Shown piece after piece: positions 55,000 through 61,993 of a stretch of DNA of 61,993 nt; positions within the stretch are counted from its first letter, which is position 1; each line of letters opens with the position of its first letter. The stretch comes from Porphyra umbilicalis (Eukaryota > Rhodophyta > Bangiophyceae > Bangiales > Bangiaceae), in the NCBI GenBank assembly GCA_002049455.2, contig KV919156.1, positions 1-61,993 on the forward strand. Reading direction: 5' to 3'. A program made the position numbers and the translations under genes. The notes under the pieces are model-generated. The model ran no database searches. It had not been told where the DNA came from and saw nothing but the letters and a program-made list of their open reading frames with translations.

Positions 55000-55892
55000 C
55001 GAGGCACCATAGTGGGGGGGGGGTGTCGGAGAAGACAAGTGACGAGGCGCCAGAGTGGGGTGGGGGGGCGTTTGAGAACATTGGTTCAATGAATATAGTC
55101 TTCTTTTGTGGAAACCCCCCCCCCTTCCCCCCAGACGCGCCATAATACTCGCCCCATAGCTTGCGCAGGGGCGGGTCCTCCCGACGCATCCGCTCGACTG
55201 CCCCCAGCACCACCCCCATCACCCGCTGGCCCGCTACATTCACCGTGCCGCCGCCGCGGTCCACCACCGCCCAGTCCAGCCACCCACCGCCACGCACGCC
55301 GTCGAGCACGCCCACGACCGACGACACGGGGGCGGCTTGCACGCCCGCCCGCACCGACGCGGCGATGAGGCGGCTCGTCACGGTTGCCGCTGCCGCGGAA
55401 GTGTCGACCAACCGGGCGGCCCCTATGGCCGCTTCGTACTCGCGGGCGAGCCACGCTTTGCCGGCCGGGCCGGCGGGACCCCCCGCGGCGGCGCCTGCCG
55501 ACGAGGTGGCGGTGGTGGTGGAGAGATTCAGTGCCGACGGGACCGCCGCCGCCAGCCCCTCCACGTCTATAAGCGCAGCCAACGGGCGGGCGGGCACCGC
55601 CGCCGGGTGGAGGAGGGCGGCAAGCGCCGACACGATCACCGACGCCATTTGGATGTGGATAGTCCACGCGGCGACGATGATAATCGCGCCGCGCAGAGTC
55701 GTCCTCGCCGACGCGAGGAGCGTCACCAGCCGCGCGTTGTCTTCGGCGTCCGGCGCGGTGGCAAACGCAGACGCCGCTTCGGCCGCGCCCTGCGCCGCCT
55801 CGTCGCGGACAGCGGACGGCGGAGGCAACAACTTCGGGGGCAGGTGCCGCGGGCGGCTGCGGCGGCGGCGGCGACTCCACCACCGACACCAT
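54959..55892 (-). CDS. Hypothetical membrane protein with one frame break
   Basis: The minus strand from ATG at 55892 reads MVSVVESPPPPQPP, then switches frame near 55820-55840 and continues DEAAQGAAEAASAFATAP. It includes a long hydrophobic stretch (GAIIIVAAWTIHIQMASVIVSALAALLHP) and ordinary-looking sequence up to RMRREDPPLRKLWGEYYG near 55140. The final part, to 54959, runs into a duplicated GACGAGGC(A/G)CCA motif and poly-C and is doubtful. The slip here is +1 (one extra base), unlike the other two frame-broken genes. Residue use is less biased than in shadow frames, which argues for real coding. I do not recognise a family. It diverges from the multicopper-oxidase chimera and could share a promoter with it. 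Confidence 0.4.
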
Positions 55893-56157
55893 GAAGGCCG
55901 GGTCTTCAGACGCCGCCGCCCGCGCGCGCGAGGTGAAGCCGTCGCCGGCCACGACGTGCCGATCGTCACCGCCCGCGACAGCGGCGGTGGCTCGGCGGTT
56001 CCCGATGGTGGCACGGACGAGCGGGTGCGGCTCGCAGCCGTCGACGTGCCGCCAGGAAGCCGCATGATGTACGTCGACGTTATTTCCGGCGACATCGACA
56101 GCGGCCACGGCGACAGCCGGCGGCCGCGACGCTAGCGTCGACGGAGGGAGCACCGGG

Positions 56158-57591
56158 GTGTCTGGCGTTGCGCCCGCCGGCCAGCTGACGGTGCTCCTCG
56201 GCCGGTCGGGCGCCGGCAAAACTTCGCTCCTCAACCTCCTCGCCGGGCGCTCCCAGTACGGCCGGTCTGGGGGCACCATGACATTTGACGGGGCGCGGAT
56301 GATTTTGGACAACCCTGGCACGTGGCTCGCGCACTGCCACACCAACTTTCACGTCGCGACGGGGATGGTCTTTGTGTTTGATGTGACGGGGGAGGCGCCG
56401 AGGCCGCGCGCGCCCGGCCGCGTGCGCGACTACTACGTCGCCGTGGAGGATGTGGTGTGGGAGTACGTGTCGCCCAACGGGTCGTGCGTGCCGCCGACGG
56501 CGGCGGCGCGCGCCTACACCGACGCCAACGTGTCGGTCGGGGCCGCGGCCGGCGGGGTGACGCTCGGCTCGGCCTACATCAAGAGCCGCTACGTCGAGTA
56601 CACCGACGCCTCCTTTTCCACCCCACTGGAGCGCCTCGCCGAGTGGGCGCACCTCGGGCTGACGGGCCCCCTCCTCCGCACCGCCGTCGGCGAGACGTTG
56701 CGGGTGACGTTCCGCAACAGGGGGTCCCACCCCGCGTCGCTGCACCCGCACGGGTTGTGGTACGACAAGGCCAACGAGGGCTCCCCGTACGTCGAAGGGA
56801 GCTCGCCGGCGGAGCGGGGCGACGACGCCGTCAAGCCCGCCGCCACCGTCGTGTACGAGTGGCTGGTGCCGCCGCGGGCGGGGCCGGGGCCGGGGGAGGG
56901 CGACGGCGGCGTGAAGATGTGGGCCTACCACAGCCTTACGGACGAGGTAAGAGACACGTACGCGGGGCTCGTCGGCGCGCTGCTCGTCGCCGCCCCGGCG
57001 GCCGACGGCCGCGTCGCCTACAACGTCGACACGCTCGTGCCGACCGACATGGACCGGGAGCTGGTGTTTTTCTTTTCCGTCTTTGACGAGAACGTGGTCG
57101 GCGGCAGCGTCCACGCGGCCACCAATCTGCTCCGCAACCCGGCGCTCGCGGCGCTGCCGCCCGCGGCGCGGGCGGCGGTCGCCGCCGACGGCGCGTTTCG
57201 GGATTCGAACCTCACGCACTCGATCAATGGCCACGCGTTTTGCTCCCTGCCGCAGACGACCGTCGCGTTTGGGCAGCGGGTGCGCGTCTACTTTTTCTCC
57301 CTCGGCTCCACCGTCGACATCCACACGCCCGCCTTTGGGCTGTCGGGCCAACGCCAAGACGAGACGGGCGAGGTCGTGCCCGTCGGCCGCCTCATGCCCG
57401 GCACCTTTTACGCGGCGGTTGCGGTGATCAACAGCCGCGTGCCGTTTCAGGTCGCCTGCTTTGTCACGGACCACCTGAGCGCCGGTGTGCTGGCCATTGT
57501 CAGCGTGGCGCCGGGTAGCGGGGAGCCGCCGCGGTCGGGCGACGGCGCCCTGTGCACCGCCCCGGTGGACGCCGAGCGCGGTGTGCACTAG
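56158..57591 (+). CDS. Chimeric frame: ABCG-type P-loop fused to multicopper oxidase (ceruloplasmin/FOX-like) domains
   Basis: The open frame reads about 477 residues. The first 45 are an ABC transporter start of ABCG type: GVAPAGQLTVLLGRSGAGKT (Walker A) and SLLNLLAGRSQYGRSGGTMTF. No Walker B or signature motif follows. Directly in frame comes MILDNPGTWLAHCHTNFHVATGM, the type 1/type 3 copper motif at the end of an even ferroxidase domain. Next is an odd-type domain with RDYYVAVEDVVWEY, LHPHGLWYDKANEGSPYVEG, VKMWAYHS and DTYAGLVGALL, then an even-type domain lacking copper ligands (the HCH position reads ACF). An in-frame TGA at 56065 and the lack of an ATG before 56278 leave the start unclear. 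It may be a rearranged, 5'-truncated ferroxidase gene, a genuine fusion or an assembly join. Confidence 0.65.
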   Translation: MSGVAPAGQLTVLLGRSGAGKTSLLNLLAGRSQYGRSGGTMTFDGARMILDNPGTWLAHCHTNFHVATGMVFVFDVTGEAPRPRAPGRVRDYYVAVEDVVWEYVSPNGSCVPPTAAARAYTDANVSVGAAAGGVTLGSAYIKSRYVEYTDASFSTPLERLAEWAHLGLTGPLLRTAVGETLRVTFRNRGSHPASLHPHGLWYDKANEGSPYVEGSSPAERGDDAVKPAATVVYEWLVPPRAGPGPGEGDGGVKMWAYHSLTDEVRDTYAGLVGALLVAAPAADGRVAYNVDTLVPTDMDRELVFFFSVFDENVVGGSVHAATNLLRNPALAALPPAARAAVAADGAFRDSNLTHSINGHAFCSLPQTTVAFGQRVRVYFFSLGSTVDIHTPAFGLSGQRQDETGEVVPVGRLMPGTFYAAVAVINSRVPFQVACFVTDHLSAGVLAIVSVAPGSGEPPRSGDGALCTAPVDAERGVH

Positions 57592-58369
57592 AGGGAACTC
57601 CTCGTGGCGCCCGGGGACCTCCACGTTGCATCGAGGAACTCCACGCAGCATTCCGACAAGTAAGCTCTGAGCAGCTGGCTACGACTTGCACGTAGGACAT
57701 CCACATTAAATGGCATGTCATCATGTGTTGAAAACTTTGTGGTATTCTTTCTCTCTGAAGGCGCCTTCTGCTCGAAAAACTGTTGAGGACGCGCCCTCAG
57801 TCGACCCCCACCCCAGCGACTCGCGGTGACTTCCTCCTCATTTCCGTGTTGGCAGCGGCGCTCTTGCGTGGGCGTTTGACGTACCGCGTCCGCCGCGTCG
57901 GCATCGTGCCGCTGCCTCGGCACGGGGGAGGGGCGGGTGTCCTCCCGCGTCGCAGCCGTCGCCACGTCTGCCGCCGCTACCGCCGTGACCGCGCCGCCAC
58001 GCCTTTTCGGTCCCCCATCTGCGGGAGCGTCCCGACGCGTCGCGGCGTTTCCATGCCGGCGATAGGCGGCCGCCGCGCCGCGGCAGCCACCATGCACGCT
58101 CGGCTGCCCGCAAAGTCTGTGAAGTAGCACTGTAAGGTCGGCAATCCATGGACGGCACACCTCTGGCGGTGGAGTGGGCCGCAGTGTGGTTGATAGCAGT
58201 CGGGACGGCTGTCGTCAGGGGTGGCCGGCCGTACCCGACAGGAAGACACATAATTTTTTCTCACATGGTAGCTCCCTCTGGTTGCTCTTCTTCCTCGGCC
58301 GGCCTGCTGGGCGCATGCCGTATTGGACACCGTGGGGTGCCCGGACCGCGCTTGGTGCTCGGAAGGTTC
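57592..58369. other. Intergenic region
   Basis: 3' flank of the oxidase chimera. The plus strand around 57783-58127 has a basic open frame without recognisable features. No gene is called. Confidence 0.4.
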
Positions 58370-58371
58370 TA

Positions 58372-58770
58372 TTGCTGATCCCCGAATTTTGTCCTGGGGG
58401 ACACAGACAGAGACTGACTCTGAATAAGAGCACTCTACTGGTTTAAAACGACAGTAAGAAGGCATCGAAGCCAATAGAAAGCCCGCATTCTGTGCCAGGA
58501 CCTTGCATCGAGCAGAACTCACTGTTTGTTGCCGCTTGATCCGCTTTTCTTGGCAGGGAGCAAGCTGCCCACGCGAGATCTTGAGATTTTCTACTGTCTC
58601 CTCGCCAGAACTGCAGAAAAGAAGAGGAGCTGATGTTGATTTCCAGGCTGCATGGACACATGTAAGCAATCAGGAGCACCAAGTCAGTCCCAGGGGCGCA
58701 TCTGATTGGTGGAGAGAGTCGGTCCGCAAGTCAGTCTCTGTCCACCAGGACAAAATTCGGGGATCAGCAA
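58372..58770. mobile_element. TA-flanked inverted-repeat element (399 bp), Tc1/mariner-like MITE
   Basis: The left end TTGCTGATCCCCGAATTTTG and the right end are inverted complements for about 40 bp, with few differences (GGGGGACACAGACAGAGAC against GGTGGACAGAGAC). A TA dinucleotide lies outside each end (58370-58371 and 58771-58772), as expected for Tc1/mariner insertion. The interior has no transposase. Confidence 0.75.
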
Positions 58771-58772
58771 TA

Positions 58773-59291
58773 TCATGTCTCCCTCCTTCCTCCACTCTCT
58801 ACCTTCCTTCTCCCCCGTCCCTTTCCCTGGAGTTCGCAGCGGCCCGCCTCTCGCGCGACTTTGGCCCGACGTTCCGCCCCTCCCCGCCCGGGCACTGTCT
58901 CTACCTGTGTACCGACTGGTCGGTGGTGACCCTCCGCTTCGCGTCGGCGCAGACAGGCTTCGCTATCTGCCTCCGTGCGGCGGGGGGGGTGCTCGGCGCG
59001 GCAGGCTGGGAGCCGGCGGCGGCCGACGGTGTGTCGGCCGACCTTGTGGAGTGCGGCTGCCACCCCCAGAGGCGTGCTATTCAGAGCTCCTTTGGGGCCA
59101 AAGCGTTCGGCCGCCTGCAAGTTCTTCGCACTGCTCTCGACGCTGCCGCCTTGGCCGGACTGTTGTTCGACGGCCCTGTCGATGCGAGCTTTCTGGTTCA
59201 CGCTTTTGTCTGATCGCGATTGTAGCATATCTCTGCTCCCAATTGGCAATTGGCCACGAGTAGCCCCCTTGACGAACCAAAGCCCATGTAT
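58773..59291. other. Intergenic region with uncertain frames
   Basis: Both strands have open frames. The plus frame ending at 59213 (from about 58830) gives LEFAAARLSRDFGPTFRP through RLQVLRTALDAAALAGLLF and is less biased than most, so a gene fragment is possible, but no family is recognised. Confidence 0.25.
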
Positions 59292-59371
59292 TGTGGGAAT
59301 TGGCCTGTGGCACGCCCTTTGGGGGGTTACTTCCGCATTGTTCATTTTTTATTGTTTGTTTGCTTGCCTGT

Positions 59372-59379
59372 CTTATCTG
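59372..59379. repeat. 8-bp target site duplication, left copy (CTTATCTG)
   Basis: Identical to 60290-60297 on the other side of the element. Confidence 0.9.
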
Positions 59380-60289
59380 TAGGGTTGTGCATCACGCCCC
59401 TTTTTGGGTGGCGGGGTTGGAGATGCTCGGCTAATCACGCCCTTCTGCACGCCCCCAAAATTGGCACGCCCCTCTCACGCCCCTAATATAGCCCCCATGT
59501 TGTGACATTTACTTGATAGGCGATTCAAAGTACCCAATACTCTTGCAATTTAGATGATTCAAAGGACCACCAAAATGCCAGAAAACATGGAGGAAACACC
59601 TGCATGCGATACACTCTCTTGGCCTGTGCCACTCTGCGTCAAAGATACTTTGCAGCATCACGGGACGACGGCTCGCCTGGCCTCCACCGGCCGCCCCACC
59701 GCCCGCAGTCCCACCCATCTCACCGCACACAAAGCCAGAGCAGATGGTCATCAAATCATTCTCGGTCATGGACGAATGCGCGTAGCTCGCCGCCGGCGCC
59801 CCCTCCATCACTGCCGTCGGCCTGGTCGTTGCTGGCGCGCGAAGCGTCGCATTCATCGTCCTCATTGGCGCCCGTGTCGAGGAGCCCCTCTGCGTCCTCC
59901 CAGGCTGACGACAGCAGGTGGCCGTTGCTGTGCCCGTCCCGCACAGATGGCGCCCGCGCATCATGGCGTCAAGCACCTTGTTTGTGGGCACACGACGGAA
60001 AAATGGTCTCGACGCCTCACAGCGTCAAGCACCTCGTTTGTGGACGCTCGACGGAGCAGTAAGACACCGCGCCCTGAAAAAGTAACGAAGGTGGCACGGA
60101 ACTGCACCGAAACATATTTGGTGGACTGGCGCCCAAGAGCGCTTTTGAAATGATGTACTTGTTTGTCAAGCACGCCCCAATCACGCCACAAAAATTCTGG
60201 GCGTGCAGGGCGTGACAGGCCCAAAACACGTGAAATTGCACGCCCCAGGCGTGCAATTTAGCACGCCCCGGGCGTGTTGCACAACCCTA
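59380..60289. mobile_element. Non-autonomous hAT-type DNA transposon, copy B (910 bp)
   Basis: Same TAGGGTTGTGCA/TGCACAACCCTA termini and same interior as copy A at 16402-17312, in the same orientation. It is flanked by exact CTTATCTG duplications. The two copies differ by scattered substitutions and small indels. It carries no recognisable transposase; the longest minus frame (59509-59991) has no known domain. Confidence 0.92.
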
Positions 60290-60297
60290 CTTATCTG
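60290..60297. repeat. 8-bp target site duplication, right copy (CTTATCTG)
   Basis: Matches 59372-59379 exactly. Confidence 0.9.
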
Positions 60298-60535
60298 TCT
60301 GCCGGCACTCATTACGATCGCTTGTGATCGGCCGGTCGATCGACCGGTGCCCTCGTTTGTATTAAATCACCGTGGGTCCCGGGTCGCCGTCGTGGGCACC
60401 ACCTGGCTCCCCATCGGATGCCCTTCAACAAAAGGTCTTCTTCCTCGCCGCGACGGCGATAGAACTCGCTTTATTGCTTGGCTACGGTCGGTCTCAGTAC
60501 ACTGGTAATTGAACTAACGTTATTAATACCACATT

Positions 60536-60552
60536 TGGTGGAGCAGCAGGGG
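60536..60552 (+). other. Possible primer-binding site
   Basis: TGGTGGAGCAGCAGGGG begins two or three bases after the presumed LTR end (ACCACA) and starts with TGG, the complement of a tRNA CCA end. The tRNA partner is unknown. Confidence 0.3.
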
Positions 60553-60763
60553 ATACCCTCGCCTTCATCGTGCCTCGCGGCACGGTGTTCCCGAAAACTT
60601 TCTCGCTGCCTCGTGGCATTGTGACGGTGTCGATACGGTCGCTTGGCGCGCGGGGCATAAGCCATCGACTTGTGGGCGTGGTGCCGGGGGCATCACGGTT
60701 GAGATCTTCGACGTTGGCGCGCAGGGCGTTAGCCAAGTCGAAACACTTTGTTCAGGTCCCAGT

Positions 60764-61993
60764 ATGTCTACTGGTGGTACCGGCGGCACTCGGCGAGCCA
60801 GAGACGGCAAGTTGCCAGCTGGCTACGGGCCGCCGGGCGGGGGACAAGGCACTCCTGCTGCCTTCGACGCCCCAACGGACGGTGCTCCTACTCCTCCCAT
60901 CCCTGCCGATCAAGCCGCCGCCGGGCAGATTCAGGTGGTGGAGAGCCTGAAGGCGGCAGTTGAAGCGTTTCAGCGACGCCTAACAGCCCAAGAACAGACT
61001 AACGAGTCTCTGGCGCGAGCCAATGACAAGTTGGTCGACGACGTCGAGGCCCTGCGCAAGGTCGACTCCCATGAGGAGGAACGCCGTGTGGCTAAGTCTC
61101 GCCGCCATTACGGCGACAAGACCAAGAATGTCAAGAAGACAAGCAAGGTGACTCAAGACAAGTCCGTCCGCAAGGACGATCCGGCGAACGCCGCGCCTTC
61201 CTCATCTTCCGATGATTCTGCCTCTGGGTCAAGCCCGACGTCGTCAGACGACGACAACCCCAACGCGACGGACAGGTCCTCTTCGGAAGATGGTCACGGG
61301 CCGCCAGGCCCGCCGTCGCCCCCAAGTGGGTCCTCACCGAGCGACAGCTCGAGCGAGTCAGACGCGGCCGCGCGCAAGCGCCCCGCGACCCCCACCAAAC
61401 GAAAGGAGCGACTTGAACAAGCCGATAGGATCAAAGTGATGCGCCCGGCTAATAGCCGCTTCAAGACAATCCTGGACTACATGACGTACTTCCTGATCCG
61501 CAGTCAACTGACGTATACGCCTAAGGAGGTACAACGGTCGCATGGTCTCAACAATCGTTTATACGGAGCGTTCCATGGGCAACAGCCATTCACGGGAGCC
61601 CTGCCCTTGGGCATCTTCACGTTCTTGACGACCTTTCGCCGCGCGTGCGACGCGGCTGGGCTGCCGCACGGTCAAGCCCTTCCGCTCATGGTCTTTCGAC
61701 TAGCCGGCAACGCCAAGATGGCCTTCTCCGGCGCGCTTAACAGCACCCTCGGACGTAAGCGTTATGCCATCCGTACATACGGAGATGCCGTCAACTGGCT
61801 TCTTTCGAATTATGCGACACACGCAACTATGGCTAACGCCTACCAAGACATCATTACGATGAAGCAACAGGATAACGAGGCGCCCACAGCCATTGGTCAT
61901 CGCGTCGAAACGCAATGCGACCTCCTGAACGGTTTGTTCGACATCCAAGACGTTAAGGACGTTTTCATCACTGGTCTTTCGGACCTTGTGCAA
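60764..61993 (+). CDS. Retrotransposon Gag-like polyprotein, partial at window end
   Basis: From ATG at 60764 the frame is open for 410 codons to the window edge. It starts MSTGGTGGTRRARDGKLP. A coiled-coil-like stretch follows (VVESLKAAVEAFQRRLTAQE, then ESLARANDKLVDDVEALRK). Then come a Ser/Asp/Pro-rich segment, a basic patch (RKRPATPTKRKERLEQ) and a helical capsid-like domain (RFKTILDYMTYFLIRSQL, GIFTFLTTFRRACDAAG, MVFRLAGNAKMAFSGAL, TYGDAVNWLLSNYAT, IGHRVETQCDLLNGLF). This matches the general arrangement of LTR-retrotransposon Gag. No zinc knuckle, protease or reverse transcriptase is reached in the window, so the Copia/Gypsy class cannot be decided. Base composition is lower in GC than the host genes. 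Confidence 0.7.
   Translation, partial: MSTGGTGGTRRARDGKLPAGYGPPGGGQGTPAAFDAPTDGAPTPPIPADQAAAGQIQVVESLKAAVEAFQRRLTAQEQTNESLARANDKLVDDVEALRKVDSHEEERRVAKSRRHYGDKTKNVKKTSKVTQDKSVRKDDPANAAPSSSSDDSASGSSPTSSDDDNPNATDRSSSEDGHGPPGPPSPPSGSSPSDSSSESDAAARKRPATPTKRKERLEQADRIKVMRPANSRFKTILDYMTYFLIRSQLTYTPKEVQRSHGLNNRLYGAFHGQQPFTGALPLGIFTFLTTFRRACDAAGLPHGQALPLMVFRLAGNAKMAFSGALNSTLGRKRYAIRTYGDAVNWLLSNYATHATMANAYQDIITMKQQDNEAPTAIGHRVETQCDLLNGLFDIQDVKDVFITGLSDLVQ

Larger units (their letters stand above)
59292..60533 (+). mobile_element. Candidate 5' LTR of a retrotransposon, interrupted by hAT copy B
   Basis: Begins TGTGGGAATTGG and ends TACCACA, giving the short TG...CA inverted termini of an LTR. If the 910-bp hAT element and its 8-bp duplication are removed, the length is about 324 bp, normal for an LTR. 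It directly precedes a primer-binding-like site and a gag frame. The 3' LTR is outside the window, so the exact borders are not confirmed. Confidence 0.4.

Noticed and set aside
1..61993. CRISPR arrays, rRNA and tRNA genes, prokaryotic operons
   Set aside because: No regularly spaced repeats with unique spacers and no recognisable rRNA or tRNA signature were seen; the gene content is eukaryotic.

Overview
The window looks like nuclear DNA of a photosynthetic eukaryote. A bangiophyte red alga (Porphyra/Pyropia type) is the best guess, inferred from gene content and base composition and not proven. It carries a nuclear-type photosystem I subunit O gene with a transit peptide and a spliceosomal intron. 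It also has two other probable plastid-targeted enzymes, a SUN-domain nuclear envelope protein, the replisome hub Ctf4/AND-1, Golgi-type glycosyltransferase and multicopper oxidase sequences, and eukaryotic DNA transposons and an LTR retrotransposon. Coding regions are very GC-rich and Ala/Gly/Pro/Arg-heavy, so long meaningless open frames occur on both strands. Introns are rare. The two I could place are short (227 and about 295 bp), phase 2, and near the 5' end of the gene.

Layout. 0.9-1.8 kb: plastid SDR-like NAD(P)-binding protein (+). 3.2-7.6 kb: a 19-bp minisatellite, then a type II membrane glycosyltransferase (+) with one frame break. 7.6-11.0 kb: lower-GC intergenic DNA. 11.0-12.8 kb: secreted tyrosinase-like protein (-) with a degraded copper site. 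12.8-18.0 kb: intergenic DNA with an old inverted-repeat element split by a 911-bp hAT element. 18.0-19.0 kb: ferredoxin-reductase-fold oxidoreductase (-). 19.7-25.8 kb: SUN-domain protein (-), intron plus two frame breaks. 27.5-28.1 kb: psaO (+). 28.1-33.1 kb: repeat-rich, with a 66-bp perfect-centre palindrome, a 740-bp PIF/Harbinger-like element and an interrupted frame. 33.1-37.3 kb: Ctf4/AND-1 (+). 37.8-38.7 kb: secreted Cys-rich repeat protein (-). 39.9-41.1 kb: element with perfect 29-bp inverted termini. 41.5-45.5 kb: degenerate GC-rich duplications. 45.6-46.3 kb: 2-oxoglutarate oxygenase-like gene (-). 46.3-51.7 kb: no secure gene. 51.8-55.0 kb: Ulp1/C48 peptidase-like gene (+). 55.0-57.6 kb: hypothetical membrane protein (-) diverging from a P-loop/multicopper-oxidase chimera (+). 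58.4-58.8 kb: TA-flanked 399-bp element. 59.3-62.0 kb: probable LTR retrotransposon whose LTR is interrupted by a second hAT copy, followed by its gag frame running off the window.

The genes do not form an operon-like system. They are independent eukaryotic genes separated by mobile DNA. The most unusual items are the in-frame ABCG-type P-loop/multicopper-oxidase chimera; the Ulp1-like protease with a SUMO-interacting-type motif and a 57-bp repeat; the tyrosinase lacking most copper ligands; the two intact hAT copies with perfect 8-bp target duplications, each inserted in another element; and three apparent -1 frame breaks all lying at G/C homopolymers.
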